NCBI GenBank assembly: GCA_030041045.1 | Contig: JASHOQ010000003.1 | Span: forward strand, 52,542-116,541 | From: Acidobacteriaceae bacterium | Lineage (GTDB): Bacteria; Acidobacteriota; Terriglobia; Terriglobales; Acidobacteriaceae | Direction: 5' to 3' | Length of the DNA stretch: 64,000 bases | Shown here: positions 16,692-24,684 of the stretch, one piece after another | Layout of the letters: the number at the start of each line of letters is the position of its first letter | Numbering within the stretch: position 1 is the stretch's first letter | The notes under the pieces: generated by a model | What the model saw: only the letters and a program-made list of their open reading frames with translations | Database searches by the model: none | Told to the model about the DNA's origin: nothing | Translations under genes and position numbers: made by a program

Positions 16692-17684
16692 ATGGACCTG
16701 AGAGCCAAATTGGAAGCCGTTATCTACGCCGCCGAAGAGCCGGTCACGCTCGCGCAGATGGCCGCGCTCTTCGCCGAGGAAGCGCTGGCCTGGAAGGTTG
16801 AGCAAGAGGCCGCCAGCGCCTCGGCGCAAGACGCGGAGTCCGCGCCTCTTCTTGCGGGCCTGGAGCCGGCCGAAGCGCAGGCTGGGCGCCCGGCACAGCC
16901 AGAACCTTCCATCGAGCCGGGCGAGGCCGAAGGCTCTTTCGAGATTTCCATCGAAACGCGCGCGCGCACTGCGATAAGGGCGAGTGAAGACACGGAGCCG
17001 AACGCCGGCCCGGACGCCGATCTCGACGCCGAATCGGCCTCGCCCGCCAATCCCGAAGCCGAGGCCAGACGGAATGCGAGCCAGCGCGATCGCGAAGTCC
17101 GCGCCATCCTTCGACCGATCCTCGACGAGCTCATTCAGTCCTTCACCTCCGACAACCGCGGCATTGAAATCCGCGAAATCGCCGGCGGCTACCGCATGGC
17201 CACCAAGCCTGCCTGCCACGATGCCGTGCGCGCTTTCATCAAGAGCCTCAAGCCGGCGCTCAAGCTTTCGCTGCCTGCGCTCGAAACCCTGGCCGTCATC
17301 GCCTACAAGCAGCCGGTCACCGCGCCGGAAGTGAACGAAATCCGCGGCGTCGACTCCTCCGGCGTCTTCGGCTCGCTGCTTGCGCGCAAGCTCATCGCCA
17401 CGGCCGGCCGAAAACAGGTCATCGGCCGGCCCATCCTCTACAAGACCACGCGCGAATTCCTCCTGCGCTTCGGCCTCAATGACGTCTCCGAACTGCCATC
17501 GATGGAGGAGTTCGAGAAGATGGCCGTGGAGCTCGAAGAAACCGAAAACCTCGACGAACCGGAAGCTTTGGAGCCGGAAGACACAGCCCCCGTCATCGCC
17601 GCCGATCTTGATCTCGAACTCCAGCAGTCTGCCGAAGAAGACTCCTCGGAGGAATCCGCTTCGGGGACGAAAACAGCGGGCTAA
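16692..17684 (+). CDS. scpB: Segregation and condensation protein ScpB
   Basis: ScpB binds ScpA and SMC to form the condensin-like complex that organises sister chromosomes. The first winged helix starts MDLRAKLEAVIYAAEEPVT and continues only after about 105 residues at REVRAILRPILDEL, then GIEIREIAGGYR. The second winged helix contains SLPALETLAVIAYKQPVT and EINEIRG-like VNEIRGVDSSG. The insert is Ala/Glu/Pro-rich and looks disordered, making the protein 330 residues instead of about 200. The acidic C-terminal tail is common. It is followed by rluB, a widespread order, but scpA is not in the window. Confidence 0.93.
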   Translation: MDLRAKLEAVIYAAEEPVTLAQMAALFAEEALAWKVEQEAASASAQDAESAPLLAGLEPAEAQAGRPAQPEPSIEPGEAEGSFEISIETRARTAIRASEDTEPNAGPDADLDAESASPANPEAEARRNASQRDREVRAILRPILDELIQSFTSDNRGIEIREIAGGYRMATKPACHDAVRAFIKSLKPALKLSLPALETLAVIAYKQPVTAPEVNEIRGVDSSGVFGSLLARKLIATAGRKQVIGRPILYKTTREFLLRFGLNDVSELPSMEEFEKMAVELEETENLDEPEALEPEDTAPVIAADLDLELQQSAEEDSSEESASGTKTAG

Positions 17685-17759
17685 GCATCTACCTGAGTAG
17701 AAGCTGCGCTTTTAGGGCTGCGCCGCGAGGCGCCCAGCTTCCCAACCCGAGGCTTTGCC

Positions 17760-19919
17760 ATGGCAAAAAAATCCGCGAGCACCGGCGTCCGTTCCTCTCG
17801 CAGCAAGAGGCCTGCTGAGCCGGAGACTACGCCCGTAGCGAGAAAGCCTCGCGCGCAAAGGCCGGCGCCTACAGCCAAAACCAAGCGGTCAAAGGCCGCA
17901 GCCAAAGCCAAATCGTCTCCGGCAAAGCCCGCTCAATCCACGAAGGCCGCCAAGTCCGGCAAGACGGCAAAGCCCGCAAAGTCTGCGCAGGCCAAGACCA
18001 AAGCGAGGAAAAAAACCAGCGCAGTCCTCGCATCTGCGCGGGAATTCCCTGCATTTCCCCACAACCCAGCCGATGATCCCATCGGCGACCTGAGCGATGG
18101 CGAGGGCCGCTATTCCATGCACGGCGAGGAGCCCGAGTCCCTGGTCGAGATGGCCGCCTACCGCGCAGACACGGCCGACGATGCACTCGAGGGAACACTC
18201 GAAATCGTGGCGGCAACAACCGCGCCCGCGGTCGAAGTCCAGCCGGCCGCCGCAACCGGGCTCGAAAATGAAACCCCGCCTACGGCTGAGCCGCGACTTG
18301 AATCCGGAGCCGGTTCCGTTTCCGGGCCGGGCCATGTGCATGCGGGGCCGCAGATTCAGGAGCAGCCTCCCGCCAAACTCGACCGCCTGCAAAAGATTCT
18401 TTCGCAGGCCGGCGTGGCCAGCCGGCGCCGCGCGGAGGAGATGATTCTCGCCGGTCGCGTCATGGTCAACGGCCAGGTGGTCACGCAGCTTGGCGCCAAA
18501 GCCGATCCCGCGCGCGATCACATCCGCGTCGACGGCAAGCGCATCCCTGCTGCCGAGCGCCATCGCACCTTTATGCTCAATAAACCGCGCGGCTTCGTCA
18601 CCACGGTCAGCGATCCTGAAGGCCGCCCTACCGTGATGCAGTTCTTTTCGAGAATGCGCGAGCGGCTTTACCCGGTCGGCCGCCTCGACTACGACAGCGA
18701 GGGCCTGCTCCTGGTGACCAACGATGGCGAGCTCGCCAACCAGCTCACGCGTGCCGCTTCGGGCGTGGAGAAGACCTACCTAGTCAAAATTGCCGGCCGT
18801 CCCACCGCAGAGGAGCTCGGCCGTCTCCGCTCCGGCGTGTTCATCGAGCGCGGCCGTCCCGGCTCCGACCAGGCGCAAACCGCCCCGGCACGGATTCGTG
18901 AGCTGCACCACGCCGGCGGATCGGGGCCTGCGCGCAAAGGTGCTCAGGGGCGCGACGAAAATCCCTGGTTTGAAGTTGTCCTCATCGAAGGCCGCAATCG
19001 CGAGTTGCGCAAGATGTTTCAATCGGTCGGCCATTTCGTGGAGAAGATTCGCCGCGTCGGCTACGGACCGCTGGTTCTCGACCTCGAGCCCGGCCAACTG
19101 CGCGAGCTCACGCCCGACGAACTCGCCCGACTTCACCTCGCCGCGGAAGGCAAAGTTCATGCGCCTCTAAAGCCGCGCCGCTTCGAGTCTCCACGCAAAG
19201 AGCAAGCCGGACGTCCCTTCGAGCCGCGCAGCGGACGACGCTTCGACGCGCGCGGAAAAGGCAAGCGCGAACGCTTCTCCGAACGGAGAGAAGAGCGCGG
19301 CCGCCCAGGTCAACCGGCTTCAGATCGTTCCGCCCCTTCCCGGCCTTTTAAGTCTCACGAGCACGGCAAGGACCGCTACGGAAACTTTAACTCCGGCCGC
19401 GGCCAGCGCCCCGTTTCGCGTTTTGGCTCGCGCCCCGAGCCGGGCCCCGATCCGGGCGTTGATCCGCGTCGCGACAATGGCGAGCGAGGGGCCAAGCGCG
19501 ACAGCAATCGTGGCTTCGCGCGCGCGCCAGGTGGCCGCTTCGGCGCGCCGCGCCGGGATTTCGGCCGTCACGACGCGGCTGCGCAGAACGATTGGTCCGG
19601 CCGCCGCCGCGAACGCTTCGCGCCCAAGCGCAACGAAGACGATCGATTCTCTTCACAGCGCGGGGAATCCGGCCGGTCCGGCCCGGATCGCTTCCGTCCC
19701 AATCGCGGCGGCAAAAAGCGTTTCGGAAACACCGGCCATGAATCGAGTCGCGCGAGATTCCGCGGAGACCTTGAGGCAGGCGACGAAAACCCTCCGCGTC
19801 GCGGCCGGAGTGAATTCTCGCCTCGATCCTCGCCCCAATTCCCCGCTCGCGGAGCAGAAGCCGGCTTCCGCCGCGGCAAGCCAAAACGCAATCACCCCGG
19901 CGGCCGCAAGCGCAGTTAG
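17760..19919 (+). CDS. rluB: Pseudouridine synthase RluB with long disordered extensions
   Basis: The central part is a standard RluB/RsuA enzyme that makes pseudouridine in ribosomal RNA. An S4 RNA-binding domain begins at about residue 206 (LQKILSQAGVASRRRAEE). The catalytic domain has MLNKPRGFVTTVSDP and the active-site Asp310 in GRLDYDSEGLLLV. The protein has 719 residues, nearly three times the usual size. The first 90 or so are Lys/Ala/Pro-rich, like histone H1 tails. Residues from about 465 on are Arg/Gly/Phe/Ser-rich, with repeated RRF and GRR patterns. Both extensions probably bind RNA or ribosomal surfaces non-specifically. Confidence 0.93.
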   Translation: MAKKSASTGVRSSRSKRPAEPETTPVARKPRAQRPAPTAKTKRSKAAAKAKSSPAKPAQSTKAAKSGKTAKPAKSAQAKTKARKKTSAVLASAREFPAFPHNPADDPIGDLSDGEGRYSMHGEEPESLVEMAAYRADTADDALEGTLEIVAATTAPAVEVQPAAATGLENETPPTAEPRLESGAGSVSGPGHVHAGPQIQEQPPAKLDRLQKILSQAGVASRRRAEEMILAGRVMVNGQVVTQLGAKADPARDHIRVDGKRIPAAERHRTFMLNKPRGFVTTVSDPEGRPTVMQFFSRMRERLYPVGRLDYDSEGLLLVTNDGELANQLTRAASGVEKTYLVKIAGRPTAEELGRLRSGVFIERGRPGSDQAQTAPARIRELHHAGGSGPARKGAQGRDENPWFEVVLIEGRNRELRKMFQSVGHFVEKIRRVGYGPLVLDLEPGQLRELTPDELARLHLAAEGKVHAPLKPRRFESPRKEQAGRPFEPRSGRRFDARGKGKRERFSERREERGRPGQPASDRSAPSRPFKSHEHGKDRYGNFNSGRGQRPVSRFGSRPEPGPDPGVDPRRDNGERGAKRDSNRGFARAPGGRFGAPRRDFGRHDAAAQNDWSGRRRERFAPKRNEDDRFSSQRGESGRSGPDRFRPNRGGKKRFGNTGHESSRARFRGDLEAGDENPPRRGRSEFSPRSSPQFPARGAEAGFRRGKPKRNHPGGRKRS

Positions 19920-19997
19920 ACGCGAATCCGGGCGCACGCCCACACGCGACGCATCGGTAACAGAGGATTCCCAGAGCGCAAGCACCACGAGGTACGC

Positions 19998-20312
19998 ATG
20001 GCCAACACTTTCGGCACAGACATCCTTATTCAATCGCCCGACCCGGAAGCCGCCGCGGCCTTTTACGTGGAGCAGCTCGGCTTCACCATCACCGCGCGCG
20101 AACCCATGCTCGAGCTGGCGGGCCGGCACATCAATCTGTACATCGAGAAGGGACCGCCGCTCGGTCCCGTCTTCGAGGTCACGGTGGCTGACGTGGACGA
20201 AACCACGCGCCGTCTTGTCGCCCACGGCTGCCAGGTGGTGAAGGATGAGCCGCATTTCCCGCGCCGTTACGTGAAGGATCCGAACGGGCTCATCTACAAC
20301 CTGACGCGATAA
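19998..20312 (+). CDS. VOC (glyoxalase/bleomycin-resistance fold) protein
   Basis: The 104-residue protein is one VOC module with the pattern SPDPEAAAAFYVEQLGF at the start and RYVKDPNGLIYNL at the end, where a metal-ligand Glu or His usually sits. The substrate cannot be predicted. It lies 17 nt before the 2-hydroxyacid dehydrogenase gene, so the two are probably co-transcribed and may act on related small molecules. Confidence 0.85.
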   Translation: MANTFGTDILIQSPDPEAAAAFYVEQLGFTITAREPMLELAGRHINLYIEKGPPLGPVFEVTVADVDETTRRLVAHGCQVVKDEPHFPRRYVKDPNGLIYNLTR

Positions 20313-20329
20313 GGGAATCCTCGACCCCG

Positions 20330-21298
20330 ATGAGCCAGCCACCTTTTGTGCTCGTGATCTCGGCCGATAACGATCCACAGCTTGACCTGCTGAGCCCAAT
20401 TCCGCACGTAACCGGCAAGGATTTTTCTGCCTTCGCGCAGGCTGCGCCGCGCGCCGAAGTCATTTTCCACTGGTCCGGCTCGCGCGATCTGCTGCGCCAG
20501 GTGTTTCTCGCGAGCCCGAACGTGCGCTGGGTGCACTCCCGTTACGCGGGACTCGACCATGTGCTTTTTCCCGAGCTGGTGGCAAGCCCTGTCCCGCTTA
20601 CCAACGGCTCCGGCGTGTTCAGCGCATCCCTGGGCGAGTTCGCCCTTGCCGCCATTCTCTTCTTCGCCAAAGACCTCGCGCGCATGCGCCACAACCAACG
20701 CGCCCGCCGCTGGGAGCCGTTCGAAGTGGACGAGATCGCCGGCCAGACGGTGGGAATCGTCGGATACGGCGACATCGGCCGCGCCGTGGCCGCGCGCGTT
20801 CATGCCATGGGCATGCGCGTGCTCGCGCTCAAGCGCCATGCGCCGGCAAAATCCGATTTGGGGCCCGATCCGCTTGTCGAGAAATTCTTCAAGACTGAGG
20901 AACTCGGCGCGATGCTCGCCTTATGCGATTACATCGTGGTCGCCGCGCCGCTGACCGCGGAGACGCATCACATGCTCTCGGAAGCGGCCTTCGCCGCCAT
21001 GAAGCCTTCGGCCGTGCTCATCAACGTGGGCCGCGGCCCGGTGGTCGATCAGGGGGCTCTGCTGCGCGCGCTCGACGCCAAGAGGATTCGCGGAGCGGGG
21101 CTGGATGTGTTCGAGCAGGAGCCCATCCCGCACGATGATCCCATCTGGAGCTACGAGAACGTGCTTATCTCGCCACACTGCGCCGACAATACCAAAACCT
21201 GGCTCAGCGACGCCATGCGCTTTTTCCTCGCGCAGCACCAGCGCTTCACGAAAGGTGAGCCGCTCAAGAACGTCGTCCGCAAGGACCTGGGCTACTGA
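20330..21298 (+). CDS. D-isomer-specific 2-hydroxyacid dehydrogenase
   Basis: This 322-residue NAD(P)-dependent oxidoreductase has the nucleotide-binding motif GIVGYGDIGRAVA. The catalytic Arg lies in NVGRGPVVD, the Glu in DVFEQEP and the His in SPHCAD, so all three active-site residues are present. Such enzymes reduce 2-oxoacids to D-2-hydroxyacids or the reverse. The N-terminal substrate half is divergent, so the substrate is unknown (glyoxylate/hydroxypyruvate-like or phosphoglycerate-like). It sits in a short operon with the VOC protein. Confidence 0.92.
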   Translation: MSQPPFVLVISADNDPQLDLLSPIPHVTGKDFSAFAQAAPRAEVIFHWSGSRDLLRQVFLASPNVRWVHSRYAGLDHVLFPELVASPVPLTNGSGVFSASLGEFALAAILFFAKDLARMRHNQRARRWEPFEVDEIAGQTVGIVGYGDIGRAVAARVHAMGMRVLALKRHAPAKSDLGPDPLVEKFFKTEELGAMLALCDYIVVAAPLTAETHHMLSEAAFAAMKPSAVLINVGRGPVVDQGALLRALDAKRIRGAGLDVFEQEPIPHDDPIWSYENVLISPHCADNTKTWLSDAMRFFLAQHQRFTKGEPLKNVVRKDLGY

Positions 21299-21431
21299 GA
21301 CCCGCCCGCGCTCGCTCGTGGCGGGCGCCGGCCGCGTGGTATCCTGTTGCCCTTTGAAAAAGCAAAGAAGCACCTGACTCTTTCTCCCATCGCGCGGGAT
21401 GCGGCGCAGGGATGGACTGCGGGAGACGGGC

Positions 21432-22295
21432 ATGACAAGGGAAGTGGGCGCGATGACGGTTGCGGGCGTGGCTGCGCTGGCCGCGGGATTGGTGCTGGCG
21501 CGGGCGCGGTTTGGCGCGGCTTCCGGCGCGGACAAGATGATTGCCTTGGCGCCGGTCCTGGAAGCAGCGCCGCTGGTGGTGTTTTCGATGGAGCATTTCA
21601 CCGCGGCACGCGACCTGGTGGGGATGGTGCCGAAGTGGCTTCCGGCGCATATGTTCTGGGTCTACTTTGTGGGCGTGGCGCTCGTGTCCGCGGGCATCAG
21701 CTTCCTTGCGTGGCGGTGCGTGCGCTGGTCGGCGGCGCTGCTCGCGCTGCTGTTTTTCATCATCGTGGCCACCATCGACCTGCCCAACCTGTCGGCGGGA
21801 TTGCACGACCGCATCTTCTGGATCCTTACCGTGCGCGAGACGTCGTTTGCCGGCGGGGCGATGGTGCTTTCAGGAAGCGTGGGTTCGCGCGCGAGCTGGG
21901 CAGGCGCAGCGTTCATGCGGATTGGCCGCACGATCGTGGCGCTGGTGATGATCTTCTACGCCATCGAGCACTTTCTCCATCCGCTGCACGTGGTGGGCGT
22001 GCCGCTGGAAAAACTGACGCCCGCGTGGATGCCGTTGCCGGTTGTGATTGCGTACGTGGTGGGGATTGCCCTGCTCGCGGGCGGAGTGGGGTTGCTGATT
22101 CCGGGCATGGCGCGCACGGCGGCGGCGGGCGCGGGAACGGTGCTTCTGCTGGCGACGGTCTTCTTCTACGGCGCATTGCTTTGCTCGGAACTCCGGACCG
22201 ATCCGGTAGAGGGGCTCAACTACGTCTACGACACCATGCTGTTCACGGGAACGGTGTTGCTGGCCGGGCGAGGCGCGGAGCGGACGAACGCGTAG
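21432..22295 (+). CDS. DoxX-like membrane protein
   Basis: The 287-residue protein has eight or so hydrophobic helices. Segments such as FSMEHFTAARDLVGMVPKWLP, with the His in a membrane helix, resemble the DoxX family (small quinone- or redox-linked membrane proteins), here in duplicated form because IFYAIEHFLHP recurs in the second half. I chose the ATG at 21432, preceded by GGGAG. The function is unknown. Confidence 0.72.
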   Translation: MTREVGAMTVAGVAALAAGLVLARARFGAASGADKMIALAPVLEAAPLVVFSMEHFTAARDLVGMVPKWLPAHMFWVYFVGVALVSAGISFLAWRCVRWSAALLALLFFIIVATIDLPNLSAGLHDRIFWILTVRETSFAGGAMVLSGSVGSRASWAGAAFMRIGRTIVALVMIFYAIEHFLHPLHVVGVPLEKLTPAWMPLPVVIAYVVGIALLAGGVGLLIPGMARTAAAGAGTVLLLATVFFYGALLCSELRTDPVEGLNYVYDTMLFTGTVLLAGRGAERTNA

Positions 22296-22335
22296 TTGCG
22301 GGCCTTGTGAACCGGGCAGCGGTTGGCGCATCCTT

Positions 22336-22821
22336 ATGAACATGAGCACAGAGAAGGCGACATTTGGAGCGGGATGTTTCTGGGGCGTAGAGGCGGCGTT
22401 CGCCGCCATTCCCGGCGTGACGGCGACGGCCGTGGGCTACGAGGGCGGAGCGCTGGACAACCCATCCTATAAGGATGTGTGTACGGACCAGACCGGGCAC
22501 GCGGAGGTGGTGGAGCTGGACTTCGATCCGGAAAAGGTGAGCTATGGGGCGCTGCTCGATGCGTTCTTCAAGCTGCACGACCCGACGACGATGAACCGGC
22601 AAGGTCCGGACTGGGGCACGCAGTACCGGTCAGTGATCTTTACCCACTCGCCGGAGCAGGAACGCGCGGCGCGAGCCAAGATTGAAGAGTTGACGGCGGC
22701 GGGCGTCTACAAGCCGCGGCGCATCGTCACCCAGGTGGTGCCGGCCGCAAACTTCTGGCGCGCGGAGGAGTATCACCAGAAGTATCTTGAGAAGCGCGGG
22801 ATGGCGAGCTGTCATATATAA
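22336..22821 (+). CDS. msrA: Peptide methionine (S)-S-oxide reductase MsrA
   Basis: MsrA repairs oxidised methionine in proteins. The active-site motif GAGCFWG (Cys14) starts the protein, and the family segments GYEGG, YKDVCTDQTGHAEVV, FFKLHDPTTMNRQGPD and FWRAEEYHQKYL follow. The 161-residue length fits a cytoplasmic single-domain enzyme. MsrB is not adjacent. An ATG six bases downstream is an equally good start. Confidence 0.96.
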   Translation: MNMSTEKATFGAGCFWGVEAAFAAIPGVTATAVGYEGGALDNPSYKDVCTDQTGHAEVVELDFDPEKVSYGALLDAFFKLHDPTTMNRQGPDWGTQYRSVIFTHSPEQERAARAKIEELTAAGVYKPRRIVTQVVPAANFWRAEEYHQKYLEKRGMASCHI

Positions 22822-22867
22822 AGCAGGGGTCAAGGGAGTGAGGGAATAACGGATCAGGGGCAGGGGT

Positions 22868-23785
22868 TCAGCGTACCGACGGCGGCTTGCCCGCATGGCG
22901 TTTTGTGCCGATTCCCGGGTCGGGCCCGAGAGCGCGTTGGAGGGCTGCGGCGATGGGGTCCGCTTTTTCTTGAGAGCCTGATTCGGGTGTGGCAGCGTCT
23001 GCAGGCGGAGCGGCTTCGAGAGATGCAGGCTTCGCGGCGGGCGTGTAGCCGGGGTCGTCGAACCAGAGGCACGCGATCCAGGCGATGACGACCACCAGAT
23101 AAACGATGCTGTACAGGTTCAGAAGCCGGGTCTGGATGGCGACCTGGTGGTTGAACTCGGCCTCGGTGTGGGGCTGGGGCGCCAGCGCAAGTTTTTCCCA
23201 GGCCAGGCGCAGGGCCGCCTGCGCGAGGGCGGCGACGGAGTAGCCGACGAGAAGCAGGCGGGCGTGGCTGCGCCATCCGGCATGGAAGCGGCGGCCGGTG
23301 AAAACGGCGATCAGCGTGAGCGCGATGAAGGCGAGATTGTTGAAGAGGTCGCCTTTTTCCTCGAAAAGCTGCATAAGGTGCAAGTGCGCCAGCAGCGAGT
23401 GGGCCAGGAGGGTTTGGCGCGCGGGCCAGGGTCCCCACCGGGCAAGCGTGCCCGCGGCTGCGGCCACGACCACCACGGTACCCGCCAGCCAGGAGATGCG
23501 CGAGGCGCGGGCGAAGGCGCGGCGGGCGAGCTCAATGGCGACCAGCAGAGTGATGAGGACGCCCAGATCGCCGAGCGCGAAAAACAGCTTGGCGCCGGTC
23601 AGCGGCGCCAGCTTCTGGGCCAACAGGCGGCGCATGAGCATCTCGAGTGCGGCCAGGATCACGCCGGCGGTGAAAAAGGGATAACGGCGGACGCGGTCGC
23701 GCCCAAGCAGGACCACAAGAAGCACCAGCTGGGCGGCAAAGGTCAGCGTCCAGATGACATCGATTTCGGAAAAAGGAAAGTGCAT
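22868..23785 (-). CDS. Seven-helix membrane protein of unknown function
   Basis: From the ATG at 23785 the 305-residue product has about seven hydrophobic helices, starting IWTLTFAAQLVLLVVLLG. A Pro/Ala-rich cytoplasmic tail of about 60 residues follows (TPAAKPASLEAAPPADAA). The frame is open far upstream, but that part lies opposite maf. It converges with msrA and diverges from maf. I recall similar uncharacterised acidobacterial proteins only. Confidence 0.68.
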   Translation of the reverse strand: MHFPFSEIDVIWTLTFAAQLVLLVVLLGRDRVRRYPFFTAGVILAALEMLMRRLLAQKLAPLTGAKLFFALGDLGVLITLLVAIELARRAFARASRISWLAGTVVVVAAAAGTLARWGPWPARQTLLAHSLLAHLHLMQLFEEKGDLFNNLAFIALTLIAVFTGRRFHAGWRSHARLLLVGYSVAALAQAALRLAWEKLALAPQPHTEAEFNHQVAIQTRLLNLYSIVYLVVVIAWIACLWFDDPGYTPAAKPASLEAAPPADAATPESGSQEKADPIAAALQRALGPDPGIGTKRHAGKPPSVR

Positions 23786-23860
23786 GGAGCGGGCGTCGTT
23801 GTGCGGCGTTCGAGGCGTGCCGCGCCGGCCAAGTACCAGTCTAAATGCGCGGAGAGCGCG

Positions 23861-23888
23861 TTGCCGCGCGGGTTGCCTGCAATAATTT
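23861..23888 (+). promoter_or_regulatory. Promoter for a nearly leaderless maf message
   Basis: TTGCCG (23861-23866), a 16-bp spacer and TAATTT (23883-23888). The maf ATG is only 5 nt beyond the -10 box, so the transcript would start at or within the start codon. No Shine-Dalgarno sequence precedes the ATG, consistent with leaderless translation. Confidence 0.5.
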
Positions 23889-23893
23889 TCCCT

Positions 23894-24517
23894 ATGCTGA
23901 TTCTGGCCTCGGCGTCGCCGCGGCGGCGGGAGTTGCTTACGCAGGCGGGGGTGCGCTTCAAAGTGCATCCGGCGCACATTGCCGAGGATCCGCAGCCGGG
24001 CGAGGAGCCCATCGGGTACGTGACGCGGCTGGCGCGGGAAAAGGCCGAAGCGGTCTATTTCGAATTGACGGGCGAGTTGGGAGCGGGTGGACAGGCAGAT
24101 GGGTGCGGGGACGCGGACGCAGATCCGCTGGCCGTGCTCGGCGCCGACACCACGGTCACGCTCGACGGCCAGATTCTTGCAAAACCCGCCGACGCCGCCG
24201 ATGCGGCGCGCATGCTGCGCATGCTTTCCGGGCGCAGCCATCGCGTGATCACCGGTGTGGCGCTGAAGACGGCTGAGGGCACGGAGGTGGCTGCCGAAGT
24301 GACGGCGGTGCGGTTCCTCACTTTGTCTGACGAGGAGATTGCGGCCTACGTGGCCACGGGCGAGCCCATGGACAAGGCCGGCGCCTACGCCGTGCAGGGC
24401 GGGGCGGCACGCTGGATTCCCCGCATCGAGGGCTGCTACTTCAACGTAATGGGGCTCCCGCTGGCGCTGGTGTGCGCCATGCTCGAGGCTCGTCTGGGAG
24501 GGCGCGGCGTTTTGTAG
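23894..24517 (+). CDS. maf: Maf-family nucleotide pyrophosphatase
   Basis: Maf proteins hydrolyse non-canonical or excess nucleoside triphosphates (dTTP, UTP, modified pyrimidines) to monophosphates. The signature SASPRRRELL is at the very N-terminus. GADTTVTLDGQILAKP, with the catalytic Asp, and AGAYAVQGGAARWI follow. The 207-residue length is slightly above average because of a Gly/Asp-rich insert near residues 60-70. It is divergent from the membrane-protein gene. Confidence 0.95.
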   Translation: MLILASASPRRRELLTQAGVRFKVHPAHIAEDPQPGEEPIGYVTRLAREKAEAVYFELTGELGAGGQADGCGDADADPLAVLGADTTVTLDGQILAKPADAADAARMLRMLSGRSHRVITGVALKTAEGTEVAAEVTAVRFLTLSDEEIAAYVATGEPMDKAGAYAVQGGAARWIPRIEGCYFNVMGLPLALVCAMLEARLGGRGVL

Positions 24518-24684
24518 CGGGAGCGGGCCGTTCGCGGGCCGGCGTGCAATCGGGCCCGGCGTTGGCTGGACCGAAGCGGGCCGCGGTTACCACAGGTTCG
24601 GCCGGGCTGGGGTTCAATCGAAAAAAACCAAAGAGGCGGCAATAATTCCGCGCTATAGTAGCCTCGTTCCCCCAAGGGCTATCT

